Assembly (NCBI GenBank): GCA_900545165.1
Contig: UQYA01000001.1
Location: 10,602-74,601 of the forward strand
Reading direction: 5' to 3'
DNA from: an uncultured Collinsella sp.
GTDB taxonomy: Bacteria > Actinomycetota > Coriobacteriia > Coriobacteriales > Coriobacteriaceae
DNA length: 64,000 nucleotides
The translations under genes were made by a program, and so were the position numbers. The first letter of the stretch is position 1, and each line of letters opens with the position of its first letter. Shown piece by piece: positions 1 to 8,809 of this stretch. The notes under the pieces are model-generated. The model was not told the origin of the DNA and did no database searches. It saw only the letters and a list, made by a program, of their open reading frames with translations.

Positions 1-852
1 ACGAGCTGCTGCCCGGGTTGGGTGCGCTTTGTGAAGGCGCGCTATCCGGAGTTTGTCGACAGTCTGTCCACGTCCAAGTCGCCGCAGCAGATGTTCGGCG
101 CCATCGCCAAGACATACTACGCCAAGGTGCTGGGCGTGGAGCCCGAGCGCCTGTTTGTGGTGTCCGTGATGCCGTGTACGGCCAAGAAGGCCGAGTGTGC
201 GCTGCCGAGCATGATGGGCGAAGGCGGCGCGCCCGACGTGGACGTTGCGCTGACGGTGCGCGAGATGGTGCGTATGATCCGCGCGAGCCACGTGAGCGTT
301 GACACGCTGGTCGAGGAGCCGCTCGATACGCCGTTGGGCTTTGGCACGGGCGCGGGTGTGATCTTTGGCGCCACGGGCGGCGTGATGGAGGCCGCCGTGC
401 GCTCGGCATATTACCTGGTGACGGGCAAGAACCCGGATGCCGACTTCTTCACTGACGTGCGCGGACTCGAGGGCTGGAAGGAGGCCGTGGCCGATATCGA
501 CGGTACCAAGGTGCGCGTCGCCGTGGCGCACGGGCTGGGCAACGCCGCCCGTCTGCTCGACGCGATTCGCGACGGCCGTGTGAGCTATGACTTCGTCGAG
601 GTCATGGCGTGCCCGGGCGGCTGCGTCGGTGGCGGCGGTCAGCCCATCCATGACGGCTGCGAGCTGGCGGCCGAGCGTGGTCAGGTACTCTGGGGCCTGG
701 ATGCGAACGCCGAGATTCGCTTCTCGCACGAGAATCCCGATGTCCAGGCTTGCTATCGCGAGTTCTTGGGCGCGCCGCTCTCGCCGCTGGCCGAGGAGCT
801 ACTGCATACCGACCATCATGCCTGGTCGATGCCCCACGAGGGGGCGTGCTAA
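1..852 (+). CDS. [FeFe] hydrogenase, catalytic (H-cluster) domain, 5' truncated
   Basis: Reversible proton reduction / hydrogen oxidation at a [FeFe] H-cluster in the cytoplasm. The reading frame is open from base 1, so the N-terminal ferredoxin-like Fe-S domains lie outside the window; 283 codons remain. All three family signatures are visible: L1 TSCCPGW at the very first codons, L2 VMPCTAKKAE around codon 56, and L3 EVMACPGGCVGGGGQP around codon 200. These hold the four cysteines of the 4Fe-4S subcluster and the cysteine near the proton channel. The last ~50 residues resemble the fused iron-hydrogenase small-subunit region. A GTG at 22 is not a real start because it follows the L1 motif. 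Two ABC transporter genes follow on the same strand at 2-3 base spacing, so they are probably co-transcribed. The subgroup (bifurcating or ferredoxin-dependent) cannot be told without the N-terminus. Confidence 0.95.
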   Translation, partial: TSCCPGWVRFVKARYPEFVDSLSTSKSPQQMFGAIAKTYYAKVLGVEPERLFVVSVMPCTAKKAECALPSMMGEGGAPDVDVALTVREMVRMIRASHVSVDTLVEEPLDTPLGFGTGAGVIFGATGGVMEAAVRSAYYLVTGKNPDADFFTDVRGLEGWKEAVADIDGTKVRVAVAHGLGNAARLLDAIRDGRVSYDFVEVMACPGGCVGGGGQPIHDGCELAAERGQVLWGLDANAEIRFSHENPDVQACYREFLGAPLSPLAEELLHTDHHAWSMPHEGAC

Positions 853-854
853 CG

Positions 855-1910
855 ATGCGTGCGTTTGATGCTGAGATGACGCGCCGAGGATTTGCCTCGG
901 CGCTTGCCGCAGGCGCGTTGTCGCTCGCACTGGCTGGCTGTGGCGGCGGAGCTGCGGGGGCGGGGTCCGCCGCGGGCTCGGCTGCCACGGACGGCGCCGG
1001 TGCTGTCGCAGAGCCGGTCGAGGTGCACGTCGCCTCGCTCAAGGGGCCGACCTCGATTGGCCTGGTGCAGTTTATGGACCAGGCTGCCGATGGCGAGACG
1101 GACAATGAGTTCGACTTTGCGATCAACACTGCCGCCGACGAGATTGTGCCCAAGGTCATTCAGGGCGATATCGATATCGCCCTGGTGCCCGCCAACGTGG
1201 CGAGCGTGCTCTACAACAAGACCGAGGGTGCGGTGCAGGTCATCGATATCAACACGCTGGGCGTGCTGAACGTTGTGACGGGCGACGCGAGTGTGGCCTC
1301 GTTTGGCGATCTGGCGGGCCATACTGTCTATATGACGGGCAAGGGCACCACGCCGGAGTACGTCATGAACTACTTGCTGGAGCGCGCGGGCCTGACCGGC
1401 CAGGTGACGCTTGAGTTTAAGAGCGAGCCCACCGAGGTGCTGTCGGCGTTGCTTGTCGACCCGTCCGCCGTGGGCGTGCTGCCGGAGCCGTTCAAGACCG
1501 CTGCCATCGCCAAGAGCGAAGGCAAGCTGTCGGCGCCGGTGAGCCTGACCGATGTGTGGGATGAGCTAGCGGGTGACACGGGTTCGCGCCTGCTGACGGG
1601 CGTGACCGTGGTGCGCCGTGCCTTTGCCGAGGAGCATCCCGAGGCCGTGGCGGAATTCTTGCGCTGCCATGAGGCGAGCGTGAAGGCTGTCAATGCGGCG
1701 CCGGCAGATTGGGCACAGGCCGTGGTCGATGCGGGTATCGTCGATAACGCCGCGATTGCTGAAAAGGCGATTCCCGGGTGCATGCTCGTGTGCCAGACGG
1801 GGAAGGATATGAAGGCGGCGCTCGGTGGGTACCTGCAGGTGCTGGCCGATGCGGACGCGAGCGCCGTGGGCGGCAAGCTCCCGGCTGATGATTTCTATTA
1901 CATGGAGTAG
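855..1910 (+). CDS. ABC transporter substrate-binding lipoprotein, NMT1/SsuA-like
   Basis: Predicted 351-residue extracytoplasmic binding protein. The N-terminus has a twin arginine (TRRGFASALAAG), a hydrophobic stretch and a lipobox LAGC at about residues 31-34, followed by a Gly/Ala-rich linker, so it should be a membrane-anchored lipoprotein. The mature part follows the NMT1/THI5-SsuA pattern: an early VHVASLKGPTSIG strand, a DIALVPANVASVLYN segment and a GTTPEYVMNYLLERAGL helix. This family binds thiamine precursors, sulfonates, nitrate or similar small molecules; the ligand here is unknown. The ATG at 855 is chosen because it follows the hydrogenase stop by two bases and gives a proper signal; an upstream in-frame start would run inside the hydrogenase gene. 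The next gene supplies permease and ATPase in one chain. Confidence 0.88.
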   Translation: MRAFDAEMTRRGFASALAAGALSLALAGCGGGAAGAGSAAGSAATDGAGAVAEPVEVHVASLKGPTSIGLVQFMDQAADGETDNEFDFAINTAADEIVPKVIQGDIDIALVPANVASVLYNKTEGAVQVIDINTLGVLNVVTGDASVASFGDLAGHTVYMTGKGTTPEYVMNYLLERAGLTGQVTLEFKSEPTEVLSALLVDPSAVGVLPEPFKTAAIAKSEGKLSAPVSLTDVWDELAGDTGSRLLTGVTVVRRAFAEEHPEAVAEFLRCHEASVKAVNAAPADWAQAVVDAGIVDNAAIAEKAIPGCMLVCQTGKDMKAALGGYLQVLADADASAVGGKLPADDFYYME

Positions 1911-1913
1911 CCC

Positions 1914-3293
1914 GTGCGTGCGTTTGCTCGACAAATGACAGAGCGTATGAAGGCGGTGACGGCAGCAGGTGCCGTTGCCGCCTTTTGGCTTGCCGTGTGG
2001 GTCTTTGCAGCAGCACTGGTGGCGCAGCCGTTGATTTTGCCGGGGCCAGGCACTGTTGCGATGGCGTTGCTGCGGCTAGTATGCGATGCCGGTACGTGGG
2101 CGATTCTGGTGGACTCAGGCGCGCGAATCTTGGGTGGGCTGGCGCTTGCCGCGGCGTGCGGCGGCGTGATGGCGGGAGCCTCGGTGCGGTCGCCGACGTT
2201 TGCCCGCTTGGTGGCGCCGGCGCTTTCGTTTGTTAAGGCGACGCCGGTTGCCTGCGTGGTGGTCCTGCTGCTCATTTGGTTGGGGTCGGCGCGTGTGAGC
2301 GTCGCGGCGGTCTTTTTGATGGCACTGCCGGGCGTGTATTTTTCGCTGGTCGAGGGCTTGGCGCAAGTGGATAAGCCGCTGGAGCAGATGTTTCGTCTGC
2401 ATGGCGTGCGGGGTTGGCGTCTGTTTTGTGCCCACACCTGGCGCGAAGTCCTGCCGTTTGTGCTTTCGTGCGCCCGCGCTGTGATCGGCATGAGCTGGAA
2501 GGCCGGCGTGGCGGCGGAGCTCATCGGCATGGCGACGGGCACCGTGGGCGAACGCATCTATCAGGCGAAGCTTTTGATCGAGACGGCGGACCTGCTGGCG
2601 TGGACCGTGCTGGTTGTTATGGCTTCGTGGGCATGCGAGCGCGTGCTGGTGTGGTTGCTGCGGGCTTCGGGGCCCGTGGCGTGGCGTACTGCCGTGCGGG
2701 CGCATGAGCGCGGTGGCCGCGGGCGTGCGTGCGGCTCTGCTGGCGGCGGGGCTGCTGCGGAGCTTGCGCTCGCCGTGGGCGACCGGGCGCCCTGGTCGCC
2801 GGCGCTCGACGGACTGGTGCTTCATGTGCCCGCCGGTGGACGCACCTGTGTGATGGGCGCTTCGGGCGTGGGCAAGTCGACGTTGCTTGCGCTGGTGGCG
2901 GGGGAGTGCGCACCGTGCTCCATGGTGTTTCAGGACGTGCGCCTGGTCGAGGACGCCTCTGCTTTGGATAACGTGCTGGTGTGCGCCGATGCACGCGTGA
3001 ATGCCTCGAGTGCCGCTGCCTTGTTGCGCCTGCTGGTACCGGGGATCGATGTGCATGCCCGCGTGGCCGAGCTCTCGGGCGGGCAGCGCCGTCGCGTCGA
3101 GATTGCCCGAGCCCTGCTGTGTCCGGGCGGCGCAGTGATTCTGGACGAGCCCTTTACCGGTCTAGACATCGCTGCGCGCGACGCATGCACCGAGGTCGTG
3201 CTCGACTTGCTCGACGGTCGTATGCTGTTGCTTGCCACGCACGATTCCGCTGACGCTCGGGCCCTCAATATCTCGGACATCATCACGCTCTAA
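1914..3293 (+). CDS. ABC transporter permease-ATPase fusion protein
   Basis: Single 459-residue chain joining a SsuC/NMT1-type permease (about residues 15-250, roughly six membrane segments, with an EAA-like loop near GVRGWRLFCAHTWREVLP) to an ABC ATPase (about 270-459). The ATPase has Walker A GASGVGKST, Q-loop MVFQD, signature LSGGQRRRVEIARAL, Walker B VILDEPFTGLD and H-loop LLATHD. Only about a dozen residues separate Walker A from the Q-loop, where about 40 are usual, so the small beta subdomain is largely missing. It starts at GTG 1914, three bases after the binding-protein stop, with GGAG six bases upstream; ATG 1935 is an alternative. Permease and ATPase are normally separate genes in this family. 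With the preceding lipoprotein it forms a complete importer linked to the hydrogenase gene; the substrate is not known. Confidence 0.87.
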   Translation: MRAFARQMTERMKAVTAAGAVAAFWLAVWVFAAALVAQPLILPGPGTVAMALLRLVCDAGTWAILVDSGARILGGLALAAACGGVMAGASVRSPTFARLVAPALSFVKATPVACVVVLLLIWLGSARVSVAAVFLMALPGVYFSLVEGLAQVDKPLEQMFRLHGVRGWRLFCAHTWREVLPFVLSCARAVIGMSWKAGVAAELIGMATGTVGERIYQAKLLIETADLLAWTVLVVMASWACERVLVWLLRASGPVAWRTAVRAHERGGRGRACGSAGGGAAAELALAVGDRAPWSPALDGLVLHVPAGGRTCVMGASGVGKSTLLALVAGECAPCSMVFQDVRLVEDASALDNVLVCADARVNASSAAALLRLLVPGIDVHARVAELSGGQRRRVEIARALLCPGGAVILDEPFTGLDIAARDACTEVVLDLLDGRMLLLATHDSADARALNISDIITL

Positions 3294-3350
3294 AGACTTA
3301 CTCAGCAACAAATTGATCCGTTTTTTCTCCGTCCCCATGGGGTCGGGTAT

Positions 3351-3395
3351 GGTATTCTATCTGCGGGGTAATACTTAGGAATACCAAGTAATACC
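3351..3395. promoter_or_regulatory. Cluster of GGTATTC / GAATACC / GTAATACC sites, candidate operator
   Basis: Four related short words lie in 45 bases: GGTATTC (3351), GTAATAC (3368), GAATACC (3379) and GTAATACC (3388). GGTATTC and GAATACC are exact inverted copies. The cluster lies 114 bases before the antitoxin-like gene. RelB/DinJ proteins commonly bind palindromes near their own promoter, so this may be its operator, but that is an inference. Confidence 0.35.
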
Positions 3396-3508
3396 AGCGC
3401 CGTAGAACAAACTCCAGATGCGGGCCAATCGGGTTGCCTTCACAGCCCGTCGCCCAGCCGCGTGGCCCGCATCCATCCGCACCACCGTCGTTTCAAAAAG
3501 GAAGCGCC

Positions 3509-3730
3509 ATGGCAGAACACATGACCCCGGTTGTCGCGAAGGTCTTGCTCGAGGAAAAGGCGGCCTTCGCGGCGGCAACCCAGCTCGTGGGCACTACGCC
3601 GTCCAACGCCATCCGCATGTTTATCGCCGCCTTCAATCGCTGCGGCACCTTCCCGTTCGACATCTCGCCGAGCGGGGCTTTTGGTAAAGAGTGTCCCCAA
3701 CAGCTAGTCGTTGAAGAACGTCCCCAATGA
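3509..3730 (+). CDS. RelB/DinJ-family antitoxin-like protein without adjacent toxin
   Basis: Predicted 73-residue cytoplasmic protein. The central part (TPSNAIRMFIAAFNRCGTFPFDI) has the ribbon-helix-helix antitoxin pattern of RelB/DinJ, in which a helix with an AI..F pattern is followed by PFD. Such proteins neutralise a RelE/YafQ-type mRNA endonuclease and repress their own promoter. The ATG at 3509 has an AAAAGGAAG ribosome site. The usual neighbour, a RelE-like toxin, is absent: the next gene is a membrane protease. The last ~14 residues (KECPQQLVVEERPQ) are encoded by a palindromic intergenic repeat, so the native C-terminus has probably been replaced or extended by it. It may be an orphan antitoxin or the remnant of a broken pair. 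Upstream in-frame starts (from 3434) lack a good ribosome site. Confidence 0.65.
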   Translation: MAEHMTPVVAKVLLEEKAAFAAATQLVGTTPSNAIRMFIAAFNRCGTFPFDISPSGAFGKECPQQLVVEERPQ

Positions 3731-3734
3731 CTAG
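3704..3734 (-). repeat. Palindrome with GGGACG loop (copy 1)
   Basis: Arms CTAGTCGTTG (3704-3713) and CAATGACTAG (3725-3734) pair with one mismatch. The 11-base loop reads GGGACGTTCTT on the minus strand. The GGGACG loop is shared with palindromes at 10995 and 17954, whose stems are unrelated. This copy forms the last codons of the antitoxin-like gene and lies just before the protease gene. A related partial unit (GTCCCCAACAGCTAGTCGTTG region) lies directly upstream. Confidence 0.6.
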
Positions 3735-3753
3735 TCGTCGGGAGGAGGTTGGC

Positions 3754-4674
3754 ATGCTCAATGCGATGATTTGGGCGCTTGCCTGTTTTGGCGTCGTCGC
3801 TGCCGATATTGCCCTGAGCGTCGTTTTGTTTTCCGCCCTTGGTGTCGCGTCGGTGTTCATGGGCTTTTCGATTGACGACCTCGATATTCAATTGCTTCAG
3901 GCTGCCGCGCAGATGGCGTCGTTTTTGATGGCACTGCTGTGGTGGCGTTATCTGTGGCCGCGCTCGTTTATGGCGCGCTGGCAGGGCGAGCGCCCGCTTG
4001 GCGGGGGAGCAGGCAAAGCATGGAGGCGCATCGCCTGCGTTATCGTGATCGGCCTTGCCCTGCAGGTGGTCGTTGGCTACGTGACCGACGCTGTGCTGTC
4101 GCTGTTGCCCGAGGCGGCGGCCGATTACAGCGAACTTGTCGAGGAGACGGGCATGGGCGAAACGAGCTATCTGGCCGTCCTGACCACGGTGATCGGCGCT
4201 CCGTTTTGCGAGGAGCTGCTGGTGCGCGGTATCATTTTTGAGTTTTCGCTCCGAGCATTTAACCCGCAGTGCCGTCCGCTCTGGAAGCGCCGGCGTCGTG
4301 CGAGCGCGCAGGGCGGCGCCATGGTGCCCTGGGCGGCCCCAAGCACGTGGGGTATCGCAGCGGCGATTGTACTGCAGGCGGCAATCTTCGGTTTTATGCA
4401 CATGAATTGGGTACAGGGTTGCTACGCGGGTGCCGCCGGCCTCATCTTCGGTTGGGTGCTCGTGACGACCGGAAAGCTCCGCTACACGATCCTACTGCAC
4501 TTTGCCTTTAATGCCGGGTCGTATCTCATGACGTTGCTGTGGTTTGTGAACACGCCGCTCGACGTGGCAGTCACGGTTGCCATCGCCGGCTTTGTGCTGG
4601 TAGAGGCGATGCGCTCGCTGCTCCGGTCGTGCATTCCTGCGCCACGCGAAGCTGATCGGCCTGATTATCAATGA
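3754..4674 (+). CDS. CPBP-family intramembrane metalloprotease (CAAX/Abi type)
   Basis: Predicted 306-residue integral membrane protein with about seven to eight hydrophobic segments. The three family motifs are present in order: EELLVR (EExxxR) near residue 153, FGFMH (FxxxH) near residue 212, and HFAFN (HxxxN) near residue 250; these form the metal-dependent active site inside the membrane. Family members include CAAX prenyl endopeptidases and proteins giving self-immunity to bacteriocins; the substrate here is unknown. The start is set at ATG 3754 because of a strong GGGAGGAGG seven bases upstream; the ATG at 3727, which overlaps the antitoxin stop, has no such site. A basic, cytoplasmic-looking insert (KRRRRASAQ) separates the first two motifs. 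The gene is convergent with the AraC regulator, ending two bases from it. Confidence 0.85.
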   Translation: MLNAMIWALACFGVVAADIALSVVLFSALGVASVFMGFSIDDLDIQLLQAAAQMASFLMALLWWRYLWPRSFMARWQGERPLGGGAGKAWRRIACVIVIGLALQVVVGYVTDAVLSLLPEAAADYSELVEETGMGETSYLAVLTTVIGAPFCEELLVRGIIFEFSLRAFNPQCRPLWKRRRRASAQGGAMVPWAAPSTWGIAAAIVLQAAIFGFMHMNWVQGCYAGAAGLIFGWVLVTTGKLRYTILLHFAFNAGSYLMTLLWFVNTPLDVAVTVAIAGFVLVEAMRSLLRSCIPAPREADRPDYQ

Positions 4675-4676
4675 CT

Positions 4677-5669
4677 TTAACTAGACCGATGCGCCCTGAA
4701 TACACCTGGCGTTTCGCCGAATGCTTCTTTGAATTTTGAGTAAAAGAATGACATGTTGGAGATGCCGACTTTTCGGGCTACATACTGCACGCTGCGCTCG
4801 GTGTTGTTGAGAAGATATGCCGCCTCTGTGAGCTGCTGGTTGAGCTTGATTTGCGAAAACGTTTTGCCGGTTTTTTGCTTGATCAAGCTGCTGAGATAGC
4901 TGGTGCTATAACCCGTATCGCTCGCAATGCTTTCGAGCGTGCAGTCGCCGTAGCTTCGCTCAATATGATTCAGAATCGACACGATGCGCTCGTCCGACAT
5001 GATTGCCTGGTTATCAGTTGCAGAGCGTCGGTACAGTCCTCGAATGAGAACAAGGAATAGGCTGACGGCGAGGTGCCTCATGAGTTCATTAGAGTAGGCA
5101 TCTTTAAAGTGATATTCGATAAAGAGCATCTCGATGAGGCGTCGCGCATGTCGGGCGTATTCCTCTGGGAGAATGAGATATTTGCGGGCCTCACGGTTTT
5201 TGGACACAAAATCAAATAGGAGATTCGTTAATGGTGACGCGCCGGGTAGCTGGCTCAGGAACAACGAATCGAACATTTCTTTTTTGAAGACGATTGAAAT
5301 GACGATATCGTGCTCGCCCTTAACGTACGGAACGCTTCTGACTACGCCAGTGTTGCAAATGAGCACGTCACCCTTTTTAAGGAGTAGTCGCCGTCCGTTG
5401 ACGATAAACGTGCAGACGCCGTCGTACACGTAGTTGAGCTCCATATCCCGATTGATATGAGGAGGAATGTCGGTAAAGCGCGACTCCTTGATAAGGCCCA
5501 CGGGGTTTTCGTCGAGAGTTTCTTTCCAATCAAACAGATAGACTTCTTCGCCGTTAATGGTTGTGGTTTCCACCCTGTTATATCGCGGGCTGAGCTCTCC
5601 CGGATGCGTGCGATGCCACTCTTCGGTCTCGGTATGCGTATAGAGCAGCTGTTTGAGATTCGAATCCAT
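4677..5669 (-). CDS. AraC-family transcriptional regulator of the beta-glucoside locus
   Basis: Predicted 330-residue DNA-binding protein. The N-terminal ~170 residues look like a cupin sensor domain (IPPHINRDMELNYVYDG, then LLLKKGDVLIC). The C-terminal ~100 residues are a typical double helix-turn-helix AraC domain (TLESIASDTGYSTSYLSSL, then a second unit ending GISNMSFFYSKFKEAFGETP). It is divergently oriented to a GH1 glycosidase and PTS permease across a 153-base AT-rich gap, so it most likely controls them in response to a sugar phosphate or sugar. Its codon use is more AT-rich than the DNA-metabolism genes in this window, as is the whole locus, hinting at acquisition. The start ATG has a TGGAGC upstream on the minus strand. 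Confidence 0.9.
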   Translation of the reverse strand: MDSNLKQLLYTHTETEEWHRTHPGELSPRYNRVETTTINGEEVYLFDWKETLDENPVGLIKESRFTDIPPHINRDMELNYVYDGVCTFIVNGRRLLLKKGDVLICNTGVVRSVPYVKGEHDIVISIVFKKEMFDSLFLSQLPGASPLTNLLFDFVSKNREARKYLILPEEYARHARRLIEMLFIEYHFKDAYSNELMRHLAVSLFLVLIRGLYRRSATDNQAIMSDERIVSILNHIERSYGDCTLESIASDTGYSTSYLSSLIKQKTGKTFSQIKLNQQLTEAAYLLNNTERSVQYVARKVGISNMSFFYSKFKEAFGETPGVFRAHRSS

Positions 5670-5708
5670 GGGGTGCTCCAGGGGTGAACGGTAGAATCGA
5701 TGCCTTAA

Positions 5709-7301
<1,593 letters not shown>

Positions 7302-7312
7302 GAGTGATTGTC

Positions 7313-8683
7313 GTGGCAGACAAGAAGGAACTGGCCGCTCGTGTCCTCGAGCTCGTGGGCGGCGCCGATAACGTTGTTATGGCAACGCACTGCATTACAA
7401 GGCTCAGATTCAACCTGAAGGACGATAGCAAGGCAGACCTTGAGGCCCTTAAGACGCTTGACGGCGCCTTGGGCGCGCAGGTTAAAGACGGACAGTGGCA
7501 AGTTATCATCGGCGCCAGCGTGGGGTCGGTATATGACGAATTGGAGCCCATGCTAGGTGACAGGATGGGTGGCGAGGTCTCCGCCGACGCCGAGCAGCCT
7601 GAGCTCCAAAAAGGTTCGGCTCGCGTATTCGATATCATCACCGGCATCTTCTCCGCTATCATTCCCGCGCTGGTGGCGGGAGGTATCGTAAAGGGCATCC
7701 TGGCTGCTATCGCGGCTTTTGGAATCGACACGGGTGCCGGCGACTTTGCGATATTCAATATGATTTCGGATATCCCGTTCTACTTCTTGCCGTTTTTGCT
7801 GGCAATGTCTACAGCTGATAAGTTCCGAGTCAACCGTTCGCTTGCGCTTTGTGTTGCCGGATCGCTGATGTACCCGACCATTGTCAACGCTGTCGGTACG
7901 GGCGAGACGCCTCTTGCGCTGTTCGGTTTTACGGTGCCGATTTTTAGCTACGCCGATTCCGTGTTCCCGGTCATCTTTGGCGTCATTGGCTTGTCCTTTG
8001 TATATCGCGCAATCGACAAGGTCGTGCCGGATCTTTTTAAGCTCGTTGTCGTCCCGGCACTCTCCCTTGCTATCGTGATTCCGGTCAACCTGTTTGTGCT
8101 CGCTCCGATTGGTGCCTGGTGCGGTCTTGGTCTCGCCAACGGTATCGTTTGGCTATTCTCGACGTTGGGCCCTGTTGCCGGTTTTCTGCTGGGCTTCTTT
8201 ATGCCGCTTATTGTGCTCTTCGGCATGCATCAGTCAACGAGCCCTATCCAGATTTCCAATATCGCAACGCTTGGGTATGACTATCTGCTCCCGATCTCTT
8301 TCTGCCATAACCTCGCCGAAAGCGGTGCGTCTTTTGGTGCGGCCCTGCGCATGACCGACGAAAAGCTCAAGTCCGCTGCAATGACGTGCGCCTTCTCAGC
8401 ATTTATGGGAATTTCCGAGCCCGCCTTGTTTACCGTTCAGGTTCCTAACAGGACTCCGCTTATCGCTGCGATGATCGCGGATGGCATTGGCGGTGCGCTT
8501 ACCGTTGTTCTCGGCGCAAAGTGCTTCGGCTTTGTTATGCCCGGCATTACCTCGTTGCCCGTTTATGCCGATCCAAGCGGCAATCCCATGAACCTGATCA
8601 TGATTGTCGTCTGCATCGCTTTGACTTGGGTTATCTCTGCGGCGCTCTCGTTTGCGCTCTATGGTCGTTTTGACAAAAAGTAA
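7313..8683 (+). CDS. PTS transporter EIIBC, beta-glucoside (BglF-like) family
   Basis: Predicted 456-residue membrane permease that imports and phosphorylates a sugar using phosphate from HPr through EIIA. The EIIB domain (residues 1-~85) carries the phosphocysteine C27 in MATHCITRLRF, the pattern of glucose/beta-glucoside family EIIB domains. Residues ~105-456 are the EIIC domain with about ten hydrophobic segments, including MPLIVLFGMHQSTSP and MGISEPALFTVQVP. There is no EIIA domain, so EIIA must come from elsewhere in the genome. Start GTG 7313 is chosen because GTAGGAG ends eight bases upstream, within the stop of the glycosidase; GTG 7304 sits on the ribosome site itself. Forms an operon with the GH1 enzyme. 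Confidence 0.9.
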   Translation: MADKKELAARVLELVGGADNVVMATHCITRLRFNLKDDSKADLEALKTLDGALGAQVKDGQWQVIIGASVGSVYDELEPMLGDRMGGEVSADAEQPELQKGSARVFDIITGIFSAIIPALVAGGIVKGILAAIAAFGIDTGAGDFAIFNMISDIPFYFLPFLLAMSTADKFRVNRSLALCVAGSLMYPTIVNAVGTGETPLALFGFTVPIFSYADSVFPVIFGVIGLSFVYRAIDKVVPDLFKLVVVPALSLAIVIPVNLFVLAPIGAWCGLGLANGIVWLFSTLGPVAGFLLGFFMPLIVLFGMHQSTSPIQISNIATLGYDYLLPISFCHNLAESGASFGAALRMTDEKLKSAAMTCAFSAFMGISEPALFTVQVPNRTPLIAAMIADGIGGALTVVLGAKCFGFVMPGITSLPVYADPSGNPMNLIMIVVCIALTWVISAALSFALYGRFDKK

Positions 8684-8712
8684 CGACGTTTTGAGATAGA
8701 CAATATTAATCG

Positions 8713-8760
8713 GCCGCTCGCCGGGGAATCGTTCTGCGACGCCCCGGCGAGCGGCATTTT
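8713..8760 (+). terminator. Rho-independent terminator after the PTS gene
   Basis: A 14-base perfect stem (8713-8726 with 8742-8755, GCCGCTCGCCGGGG) is followed by ATTTTATT. It ends the glycosidase-PTS operon and may also act on the convergent YgiQ gene. Confidence 0.9.
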
Positions 8761-8809
8761 ATTGGTGGGGCGTGTCGTGTCGCCAACGGCGGCATGCCGC
8801 CTCGCCGCG

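Noticed and set aside
5640..5665. A GATTCGAATCC word resembling a tRNA T-loop
   Set aside because: It lies in the first codons of the AraC gene, with no cloverleaf around it. No tRNA or rRNA gene was recognised anywhere in the window.
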